Made by a program: the position numbers and the translations under genes
In this document: piece by piece, positions 18,018-24,172 of the stretch
Layout: each line of letters starts with the position of its first letter
Numbering within the stretch: the first letter of the stretch is position 1
Source of the DNA: Treponema sp.
Lineage (GTDB): Bacteria > Spirochaetota > Spirochaetia > Treponematales > Treponemataceae
DNA: 32,794 nt
Assembly (NCBI GenBank): GCA_017392945.1
Contig: JAFOSK010000003.1
Location: forward strand, 1-32,794
Direction of reading: 5' to 3'
The notes under the pieces: generated by a model
The model's database searches: none
Seen by the model: the letters and a program-made list of their open reading frames with translations, nothing else
What the model was told of the DNA's origin: nothing

Positions 18018-20015
18018 TTAGTAATTTTCAATCGTATAGCCAGAATTTGGACTAAAGAGACCGGAACTAGGAACACTCATATACAATCCATCCGCATAAA
18101 CACTTACAGTCTTATCCTGAAGGTTAAACTCCATAATTCTGTCTTTATTCGTTCCCGCTCTTACATCCGAATCTTCTTTTTGATAGATACCGTCATCGGC
18201 AATATAGATAACATCTTCTTTTATAGCAACTATTTTCGTAGCATCAAAGAAACAAGAGCTTTCCTGCTCCCCATAAGGATAACAAGCATCAATATCCTCT
18301 AAACTATCAATCGACCATTTTTTAAAAGGAGTGTCTGAACCGATCAAACCAAATGCAGCCGTCTTTCCGTCCACTTTATCAAATTTAATGCTAGGGTCGT
18401 CGGTTTCACCAGCCGCCCCTGTATTAATTTCGCCAAGAACAACAGCTCCTCGACAATATACTGGATTAGAACCCTCGCTAAGAACGCTTCCATTCATAAG
18501 TACACAAAGTTTTGGTGAATTTTCTACCCTTACGAATGCCATGTCATTAAATGTATGACAACCTTCAACAATCGTTTTTGAAGAAACAGGTGCCCCAATG
18601 GACTCCAATTTTTTTAAGCCATCACTATCCTGTACAACTTTAAATGCCTGAACAACAGGAGTTGAATCAACACTTCCTTCCTTTACGAAAGTCATGACCA
18701 AATAATCATCTGAATTGATATTTTGTGCAGCCATTGTACTTATACTTCCAGACTTAATACTACTAGGACATGTCAATTCATAAATTTTTGTAAATCCGGA
18801 ATTCTGATCATAAGAATATGCGCAAACGAAATAGGTCCAAGTACCGTTGTCTATATCATACTCACCCATGGCTACCCAGATTTTGCCATCAAGGCCAACA
18901 GTCATAGCAAAAATTCCGTTAAAATCAGACAAATCCAGATAATGTTCAGTATCCTTTTCATAAGATCCTGACAAAGAATACTTTATTCTGATCAAAGATT
19001 TTGCCTCAGCCTCAGTAATAGCATAAATATCATTAGTAGAAGGATTCACGGCAAATTTCATTACACTATTCACAATTTCTTCATCAAGTTTAAATGTTTC
19101 ATTGTACTGATGAAGGGTTGTGGAAATTCCCCCAACCGGATAAATAACATACGACAAATCAATGTCGTCGATAAAAGCAAAGCTAAAGCCTTTTACACAG
19201 GCAAGCTTCTTTCCTTCTCCATTGGAATAGGTAACTACACATTCAACATAATTCTTTTCCCCAAGATCAAGCAGCTTTTGTGCATAAGGATCTATGGATA
19301 TAGAAGAAGTCGTTCCAGAAATACTTTCTCCGTTCAGATACCATGAATAGGAAGAAACTTCATCATCAGGAATAGGGTTTCCTTCAGAATCAAGGCAGGT
19401 AAACGTGATCTCCGCACCTTTGCTTTTGTCCAAAAGCGAAATAGGTTCTTCGGAAACCGCTGTATTATTATATTTCGCAACAAGCTTTATGTCTGACGAA
19501 AGAATAGCTTTGTATTTTATCTTAAGATCCAAATCAAGATCCAGATCTTCAGAATAAGACAAATTAATCTCTATAGGAGTACTGTTCTTCAAAGAAGTAG
19601 TCGTTGTCCCGCTGTAAAGAACATCTCCATCAGAATCTTTTATCTGCAAATTTACGGTTAGAGATTTTTCGTAGGGTACACCAAGTACGACTATATCGCC
19701 TTTGGCCGTCTTTTGCCCGGGAACTTTTTTAAGGGTTCCTGTCGAGACAGATCCGCCCCCGTCCCAGATAACATTTACAACAGCCGTATATTCGATGGAA
19801 TTCCAATCTTCTTCATCACCTTGATAATCTTCATCGTGATTGACTTCCTCTCCGTCTCGCGAAAGCCCCCTGGATTCCGCGACAGCATTCTGTGGCATTG
19901 CAAAATTCAAGCCGAGTGCAAAAACGCCTTTTTCTTCGCTTGATTCAACTAAAGAACAAGAAACCAACAAATAAATAAACAAACATAAAACTGATAAAAC
20001 TACATTACGTCTCAT
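18018..20015 (-). CDS. Lipoprotein C (665 aa), Ig-like plus propeller-like domain
   Basis: Signal peptide with lipobox LLVSC (Cys20), then an acidic linker rich in Glu/Asp. Residues about 60-165 form a strand-rich domain ending in an Asp-Leu alternating run (EDLDLDLDLKIKYK). Residues about 190-260 look Ig-like (SWYLNGESISG). The rest has recurring WVAMGEYD, YAIT and IKEDVIYIADDG blocks, suggestive of a beta-propeller. It is the first gene of the operon. There is no Shine-Dalgarno; a -10 box ends 8 nt upstream of the ATG. It is related to the second half of lipoprotein B. Function not recognised. Confidence 0.7.
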   Translation of the reverse strand: MRRNVVLSVLCLFIYLLVSCSLVESSEEKGVFALGLNFAMPQNAVAESRGLSRDGEEVNHDEDYQGDEEDWNSIEYTAVVNVIWDGGGSVSTGTLKKVPGQKTAKGDIVVLGVPYEKSLTVNLQIKDSDGDVLYSGTTTTSLKNSTPIEINLSYSEDLDLDLDLKIKYKAILSSDIKLVAKYNNTAVSEEPISLLDKSKGAEITFTCLDSEGNPIPDDEVSSYSWYLNGESISGTTSSISIDPYAQKLLDLGEKNYVECVVTYSNGEGKKLACVKGFSFAFIDDIDLSYVIYPVGGISTTLHQYNETFKLDEEIVNSVMKFAVNPSTNDIYAITEAEAKSLIRIKYSLSGSYEKDTEHYLDLSDFNGIFAMTVGLDGKIWVAMGEYDIDNGTWTYFVCAYSYDQNSGFTKIYELTCPSSIKSGSISTMAAQNINSDDYLVMTFVKEGSVDSTPVVQAFKVVQDSDGLKKLESIGAPVSSKTIVEGCHTFNDMAFVRVENSPKLCVLMNGSVLSEGSNPVYCRGAVVLGEINTGAAGETDDPSIKFDKVDGKTAAFGLIGSDTPFKKWSIDSLEDIDACYPYGEQESSCFFDATKIVAIKEDVIYIADDGIYQKEDSDVRAGTNKDRIMEFNLQDKTVSVYADGLYMSVPSSGLFSPNSGYTIENY

Positions 20016-20023
20016 GCTGTCAT

Positions 20024-20053
20024 AGTATAATACTTTTGTAAATTATTCTACAA
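20024..20053 (-). promoter_or_regulatory. Promoter of the lipoprotein operon, leaderless geometry
   Basis: On the minus strand TTGTAG (20053-20048), an 18-nt spacer, and TATACT (20029-20024), then 8 nt to the ATG at 20015. No ribosome-binding site fits between them. Confidence 0.45.
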
Positions 20054-20243
20054 AAAAACAGTCTTATGAACGAGGTTTTTTCACAACTCTTTTTACAACT
20101 CTTTCAGAATATTTTCTCTTATATAAACACATCCGCGCAACCAAATTGATTTATGAGAGAAAAAAATCTACCGGCATAAAGTTTTTTTCTTATTATGTGA
20201 TGCATGGCAAAAAACAAAAAACTTATCTGGAGTGCACACAAAT

Positions 20244-20252
20244 CCCCCCCCC
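20244..20252. repeat. C9/G9 homopolymer tract
   Basis: Nine consecutive C on the plus strand (G on the minus strand) in an otherwise AT-rich intergenic stretch. It lies 20 nt past the stop of the P83/100-like gene and about 230 nt upstream of the lipoprotein operon. Tracts like this are prone to slip in length. The rest of 20016-20272 shows no gene and no clear terminator. Confidence 0.8.
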
Positions 20253-20272
20253 TTGACCGGCAAACGGATTGC

Positions 20273-21190
20273 CTATTGCCGTCTGGTCATCAGAATAACG
20301 GCAATAATTACACCTATCAGAACAGCCACAGCAGCAATAATCAGCACCAGCATTGGAGTCGTAAGCCAAGAAGAAGATTTTTTACCTGCATACAAGGAAG
20401 AACTGTCATAATTTTTTGAATTGCTGTCAGCACTGTTATATGAATTACTACCATAGGAATTACCATACGAATCATAAGAATCAGACTCGGTCAGCTCCGA
20501 TTCAGAAGACGAATAATCAGAATCGTCAGATTCAGACTGCTCTATAACTTCTTCTGAAACATCAGGACCTGCATTTACAGAAGGAACAAAATCAGAAACA
20601 TGAGGGATCACAAGAACCGTTCCCTTCCATTCTTTATATGAAGAAGAGAGACCAACATGCTCAAAACGTCCGTCAAAAACGCTTAAGACCGCAGATTCGA
20701 AATTAGAATCAAAATATGCTCTGTTATCAAAATTATTTGTATTCCAATAGCAGATTTTTTCTGCAAGACGCTTTGAATCTTCTGCATTATACGCAAACGC
20801 AGATTCAAGATAACCACGAATAATAAGCCTAAGACACTTTACTGTATCAACAGTGGCTGTATGACCTATTAAAATAACATCTGCACCACGTTTTTCAGAA
20901 CCATAAACCCTGGCGGCACTATATTTATAGGCAGGATTTCCTTTGTTGAAGGGATTAGGATCATTCTGAACGGATTCCTGATATTTTATTCCACGTCCAA
21001 GACGGCGTCCAATATCCATAATTTCAGAGGCTGTATTTATTTCTTCAGGTGAATAACCGCCCGTCCATTCTTCATAAGAAGTTCGATTGGAATCAGCAAC
21101 GAAATCTATATCAATATCTATTTTTTCCTGTGCATTAGCAAAAAAAGTCACAAGCGAAACTAAACAAATTGTAAAAAGTATTTTTTTCAT
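20273..21190 (-). CDS. P83/100-antigen-like exported protein with C-terminal membrane anchor
   Basis: I take the ATG at 21190 because AAGGGGAA lies just upstream and a signal peptide follows directly (TFFANA/QEK); the frame is open to 21307. The mature N-terminus matches my memory of the spirochaete P83/100 antigen family: IDFVADSNR, ASEIMDIGRRLGR, GADVILIGHTATVDTVKCLR, LIIRGYLESAFAYN, YKEWKGTVLVIP. At 305 residues it is far shorter than classical P83/100 (roughly 500-700). After an acidic Ser/Tyr/Asp-rich linker of about 60 residues it ends in a hydrophobic helix, LVLIIAAVAVLIGVIIAVIL, and a basic MTRRQ. It is likely anchored by this tail. Role unknown. Confidence 0.7.
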   Translation of the reverse strand: MKKILFTICLVSLVTFFANAQEKIDIDIDFVADSNRTSYEEWTGGYSPEEINTASEIMDIGRRLGRGIKYQESVQNDPNPFNKGNPAYKYSAARVYGSEKRGADVILIGHTATVDTVKCLRLIIRGYLESAFAYNAEDSKRLAEKICYWNTNNFDNRAYFDSNFESAVLSVFDGRFEHVGLSSSYKEWKGTVLVIPHVSDFVPSVNAGPDVSEEVIEQSESDDSDYSSSESELTESDSYDSYGNSYGSNSYNSADSNSKNYDSSSLYAGKKSSSWLTTPMLVLIIAAVAVLIGVIIAVILMTRRQ

Positions 21191-21525
21191 AGAATTCCCC
21201 TTTATCATTCTGATTCTCGGAATTTGAATATCAGGGTTTAGCATTTTGAAAAAAATTTTGCAGAGAAAAACAAGGGGAGCATGAAAGTAAAAAATATGGA
21301 TATGCAAATATATTTTATATCATATTGTCTACTTTTATATACTGTTTATTCGTTTAATAATACATTTTCATATAGTTTTTAATATAAAAAAAACAAACCG
21401 TCACCCTTCTCCCATAAAAAAGAATTTTACATTTTTATTTGGTAGACAGAATTCAATAAATCGCAAAAAAAATTTATTACTAACTTTGCTTCTGATCAGC
21501 CATAACACCTCAATGAACATGGATA
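21191..21525. other. AT-rich gene-free stretch
   Basis: Upstream of the P83/100-like gene. It contains long A and T runs and -10-like sequences, but I see no gene and no promoter I could defend. Confidence 0.5.
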
Positions 21526-21658
21526 TACGCCGGGTCAAGGCACCTAAGCCTAAGGCCTTAGCTTCGCCGTTATTTGTGTTTGTAATAAACCCTAAATACG
21601 TCGAGTCAAGGCACGCTAACGCTTAAAGCCTTGACTTCGCCGTTTTGAGGGTTTTTAC
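21526..21658. repeat. Two tandem copies of a palindromic hairpin element
   Basis: Copy 1 (21526-21572) and copy 2 (21597-21645) are 71 bp apart. Both contain a TACG-x-CG-x-GTCAAGGCAC start and a CTTCGCCGTT end. In copy 2 GTCAAGGC pairs perfectly with GCCTTGAC, and outer arms AAACCCT (21588-21594) and AGGGTTT (21648-21654) pair around it. In copy 1 different outer arms give a similar but weaker pairing. The core is shared while the outer arms differ but stay complementary. GC content is higher than the surroundings. It lies just past the hsp20 terminator. Confidence 0.65.
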
Positions 21659-21669
21659 TACCCCTCAAT

Positions 21670-21713
21670 AAAAAAGGGGATGCCCGACTCTCTATGTCAG
21701 GCATCCCCTTTTT
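21670..21713 (-). terminator. Rho-independent terminator of hsp20 (bidirectional)
   Basis: A perfect 14-bp stem, AAAAAGGGGATGCC (21671-21684) with GGCATCCCCTTTTT, encloses a 15-nt loop. On the minus strand it is followed by a run of T. It lies 27 nt past the hsp20 stop codon. Confidence 0.9.
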
Positions 21714-21739
21714 AAGGTGTTTTATGACAGCGCTTTATT

Positions 21740-22186
21740 TTATGCACATTCGATTGCAATGCGTTTCGGAGCAGTAAGAGCCTTACGCGGCAATGTAATA
21801 TTCAGGATTCCATTTTTGAAAGAAGCACGGACATTTTCGCTGTCTACATCTTCAGGAACCTGGAAGCTGCGGCTGAATGAAGAACAGCGGCGTTCACGGA
21901 TCAACCAGCGTTCAGAATTCTTCTTCTCTTCTTTTTTGTCTTTTTTGCCTTCAGAAGATTTTTCAACAGTCTCTTCCTCTTTAGAAGAAATTGTCAATGT
22001 ATTGCGATCAAGCTCAATGTTTACATCATTTTCTGTGCGTCCAGGAAGTTCCATATCAAGAGTGTAAGCATTGTCAGACTCTTTTACATCTACGCGAGGA
22101 GCAATCGGAGCTCTGCGGGCGTAACCGTCGAACACATTATCCATTGTGTTGTTGAAAATTGAATCAAAAAGTGAAAGTTCGTTCAT
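21740..22186 (-). CDS. Small heat shock protein, Hsp20/alpha-crystallin family
   Basis: This 148-residue ATP-independent holdase should bind unfolding proteins during stress. The alpha-crystallin domain spans about 28-138: PRVDVKESDNAYTLDMELPG, VNIELDRNTLTISS, SRSFQVPEDVDSENVRASFKNGILNITLPR. The C-terminal I-x-I motif is IAI at 143-145. An unusually long, highly charged segment (KSSEGKKDKKEEKKNSERW) sits in the loop before the RxxSSFSRSF strand. AGGAGG lies six bases before the ATG. Expression appears to depend on a sigma-54 promoter at 22261-22278, with a hairpin at the mRNA 5' end; no CIRCE element was found. A strong terminator follows. Confidence 0.93.
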   Translation of the reverse strand: MNELSLFDSIFNNTMDNVFDGYARRAPIAPRVDVKESDNAYTLDMELPGRTENDVNIELDRNTLTISSKEEETVEKSSEGKKDKKEEKKNSERWLIRERRCSSFSRSFQVPEDVDSENVRASFKNGILNITLPRKALTAPKRIAIECA

Positions 22187-22226
22187 ATTATGCCTCCTGC
22201 AGCATTTATAAATTATTTTAAGTTTC

Positions 22227-22251
22227 TGTAAGGATTTTATTTTTCCTTACA
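22227..22251 (-). promoter_or_regulatory. Stem-loop at the predicted 5' end of the hsp20 mRNA
   Basis: A perfect 8-bp inverted repeat, TGTAAGGA and TCCTTACA, with a 9-nt A/T spacer. Counting 12 nt from the -12 element of the sigma-54 promoter puts +1 at about 22251, the first base of this hairpin. The remaining leader (about 40 nt) ends in the AGGAGG site. Confidence 0.6.
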
Positions 22252-22260
22252 CTTACATTT

Positions 22261-22278
22261 ATGCAAATATCGTGCCAA
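22261..22278 (-). promoter_or_regulatory. Sigma-54 (RpoN) -24/-12 promoter of hsp20
   Basis: The minus strand reads TTGGCACGATATTTGCAT, matching the sigma-54 consensus TGGCACG-N4-TTGC at every conserved base with correct spacing. It lies about 75 nt upstream of the hsp20 start codon in the right orientation. This is the only such match I noticed in the window. Confidence 0.8.
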
Positions 22279-22441
22279 CCTTAAATAATTTTAAAAATTG
22301 CGTAAAAAAAGACAAAATTCATGCATTTTCTAAAAAAATTTACACTCTTTAAATTAAAAGACATAAAAAAAAGGTTCAAAATCCGCCGAAAACACGGCAA
22401 ACTTCAAACCATCTTAAGAATCACACTGTCCAAAATTACCC

Positions 22442-22483
22442 ATGAGTAAAAATAACCCGTTAAACTGAGTAATTTTTACTCAT
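22442..22483. promoter_or_regulatory. 12-bp dyad, candidate upstream activator site for hsp20
   Basis: ATGAGTAAAAAT (22442-22453) and its exact reverse complement (22472-22483) enclose 18 nt. Related half-sites (GAGTAA, ACCCAT) occur nearby. It lies roughly 190-230 nt upstream of the predicted sigma-54 start, the usual range for enhancer-binding activators. It could alternatively be a hairpin after the binding-protein gene, but no T-run follows. The rest of 22187-22524 is AT-rich without genes. Confidence 0.5.
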
Positions 22484-22524
22484 AAAAATAAATTTTCATT
22501 CAATATGGGTAGTTTTTGCTAGTA

Positions 22525-23352
22525 TTAGAGCTTTCCACCTTCTACAACAAGAGAATCTGCATTCGAATCTTTTCCATATGTAGCGCGAAGAGTTGCTTCG
22601 TAATCAGCATGGAAGAAATTTTCCTTTCCTAGATTACGTATTTCTTCATTAAGCCAGTCAAGCAAAGTAGAATTTCCGCGGGCTACAGCAGGCGCAATTG
22701 TATCAATGCTTCCAAGGGATTCAATACCAACTGCATAGCCAGGATTTTCCAATGCCCATGCAAGAACTTCTGTATTATCTGTAGAAAGCCCTGCCCCACG
22801 ACCATCCAGCAACGCATTATAAGCTTCACTGTACTGATCAAATTTCAGAAGCTGAACTGCCGGATAATTTTCTGTAAAATAAGTTTCGGCTGTAGTCCCC
22901 TTTGAAACTATTAGTACCTTACCCTTAAGATCTTCAGGAGTTTTCACGAGACTATTTTTATTTGAAACAACTCCAAGAGCACATTTCATATACGGCAATG
23001 CAAAATCGACTTTTTCTGCACGGGCAGGAGTAACTGTAAAGTTTGCAAGAACAAGATCAACCTTACCAGTTTCCAAAACCTCAACACGAGCAGCAGCTTC
23101 TACAGGAACATATTTAACTTTTACGCCAAGATCCTTTGCAATGCGCTCTGCAAAATAAACATCATAGCCCTGATACTTTCCGTATTCATCAACATAACCG
23201 AACGGCTTTTTGTCACTAAAAACAGCAACCTTAATTGAACCGTTTTTCTTTATCTGAGCCAAAGATCTGTATTTAGCCTTTGCTTCAGCAGATAAAGCTG
23301 TCGTCAGCAGGAGAACACCTGCAATAACTTTTATAAGTGTTGTTTTTTTCAT
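22525..23352 (-). CDS. Polar amino-acid ABC transporter substrate-binding protein (CjaA/cysteine-type)
   Basis: This is a 275-residue periplasmic binding protein of the SBP_bac_3 family with a signal peptide but no lipobox. The ligand-pocket region is well preserved: KPFGYVDEYGKYQGYDV, VEAAARVEVLETGKVDLVLANFT, TPARAEKVDFALPYMKCALGVVS, and later ESLGSIDTIAPAVARGN and LGKENFFHADYEATLR. These blocks closely recall the Campylobacter CjaA group, which binds cysteine, so cysteine or a similar polar amino acid is my guess. The start at 23352 is favoured over 23358 by GAGGT spacing. It is monocistronic; the best transporter candidate in the window is at 3938-6133. Confidence 0.88.
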   Translation of the reverse strand: MKKTTLIKVIAGVLLLTTALSAEAKAKYRSLAQIKKNGSIKVAVFSDKKPFGYVDEYGKYQGYDVYFAERIAKDLGVKVKYVPVEAAARVEVLETGKVDLVLANFTVTPARAEKVDFALPYMKCALGVVSNKNSLVKTPEDLKGKVLIVSKGTTAETYFTENYPAVQLLKFDQYSEAYNALLDGRGAGLSTDNTEVLAWALENPGYAVGIESLGSIDTIAPAVARGNSTLLDWLNEEIRNLGKENFFHADYEATLRATYGKDSNADSLVVEGGKL

Positions 23353-23475
23353 AATCATACCTCACTATTAAGATTCTAGATTTTAATCCGACAATGACTT
23401 TATACATTTTATTACCTACTAAGTCAATAGGTTTTAAGGATTTTATTTTTTCTTTCTCTTTATAACCAACAAAAT

Positions 23476-24114
23476 CTATTTTTCAGACAAATAAACTTCA
23501 CTTGCCAAAAGCAGAACGGCAACATAATAAATTCCAAGAGAAAAAATATGAGCAAGCCCATCAGAAAATCCAGCCGCAATGTTTATTATAAGCAGAATAT
23601 CTGAGAGCCAAAAAATAAGCCCACCTGCAAAAATTTTTCGCGTAATACCAAAAGAAAGAGTTGCCATCGCCGTCACAAACAATATATAGACTGCGGTAAA
23701 AACCTTAAGCTTATAATCAACATCGGGAATAAAATATATAAAACAAAAAACAGCTATTGAAAAAACTCCCCAGCACAAATATTGAATCAGAACAGGCTTT
23801 TTAATAGAAAGAAATGCACGTATAAAAAACAAGTGCCCCAAAAGATAAAGAACAATTCCTAAAATCAGCACAATATTTATGGCAGCATCAGCAACACAGT
23901 AGGCAAAAAGCCCAAGCGTAATAAAAAAATTCAATTTATTCTTATTTGATTTCCAACCAAAATAAGCAAGCCCAAAAGGAATAAAACTCATCAGAAATTT
24001 TAAAACAACACGTGCAAAACTTATGTGATTGAAACAATTAAGAAAAATTTCATGCAGGGAAAATAATGCAGTAACAAATAAGCAGGCAATGGTAAAAACT
24101 CTCTTTTTATTCAT
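23476..24114 (-). CDS. YhhN/TMEM86-family membrane protein
   Basis: 212 residues with about eight hydrophobic helices. The spacing and motifs fit the YhhN family: AYCVADAAIN, LGHLFFIRAFL, GGLIFWLSDILLIINIA, GIYYVAVLLLASEV. Animal relatives hydrolyse lysoplasmalogen (TMEM86); the bacterial role is not established. The ATG at 24114 has no Shine-Dalgarno. A -35/-10 pair (TTGCAA, 18 nt, TAAAAT) ends 6 nt upstream, which suggests a leaderless transcript. It is divergent from the patatin gene across a 58-nt shared control region. Confidence 0.75.
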   Translation of the reverse strand: MNKKRVFTIACLFVTALFSLHEIFLNCFNHISFARVVLKFLMSFIPFGLAYFGWKSNKNKLNFFITLGLFAYCVADAAINIVLILGIVLYLLGHLFFIRAFLSIKKPVLIQYLCWGVFSIAVFCFIYFIPDVDYKLKVFTAVYILFVTAMATLSFGITRKIFAGGLIFWLSDILLIINIAAGFSDGLAHIFSLGIYYVAVLLLASEVYLSEK

Positions 24115-24120
24115 ATCGTC

Positions 24121-24171
24121 ATTTTACAACATAAATCATTACACTTGCAATGATTTATGATATGATATAAT
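24121..24171. promoter_or_regulatory. Divergent promoters with an 11-bp operator-like dyad
   Basis: CATAAATCATT (24130-24140) and AATGATTTATG (24149-24159) form a perfect inverted repeat with an 8-nt spacer. Rightward, TTACAC (24139-24144), 16 nt, TATGAT (24161-24166) leads to the ATG at 24173. Leftward, TTGCAA (24150-24145), 18 nt, TAAAAT (24126-24121) leads to the ATG at 24114. The dyad overlaps both -35 regions, so one regulator could control both genes. Confidence 0.5.
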
Positions 24172-24172
24172 C

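Noticed and set aside
20204..20419. A rightward 71-codon frame spanning the C9 tract
   Set aside because: It is antisense to the P83/100-like gene for most of its length, lacks a ribosome-binding site and has low-complexity Asn/His content.
21526..21658. The twin hairpins as integron attC sites
   Set aside because: Imperfect palindromes in a Treponema suggested a cassette array, but I could not find the RYYYAAC/GTTRRRY end boxes, and no integrase or cassette-sized genes lie around them.
22227..22251. A CIRCE (HrcA) element upstream of hsp20
   Set aside because: The 9-nt spacer fits CIRCE, but the arms TGTAAGGA/TCCTTACA do not resemble TTAGCACTC/GAGTGCTAA.
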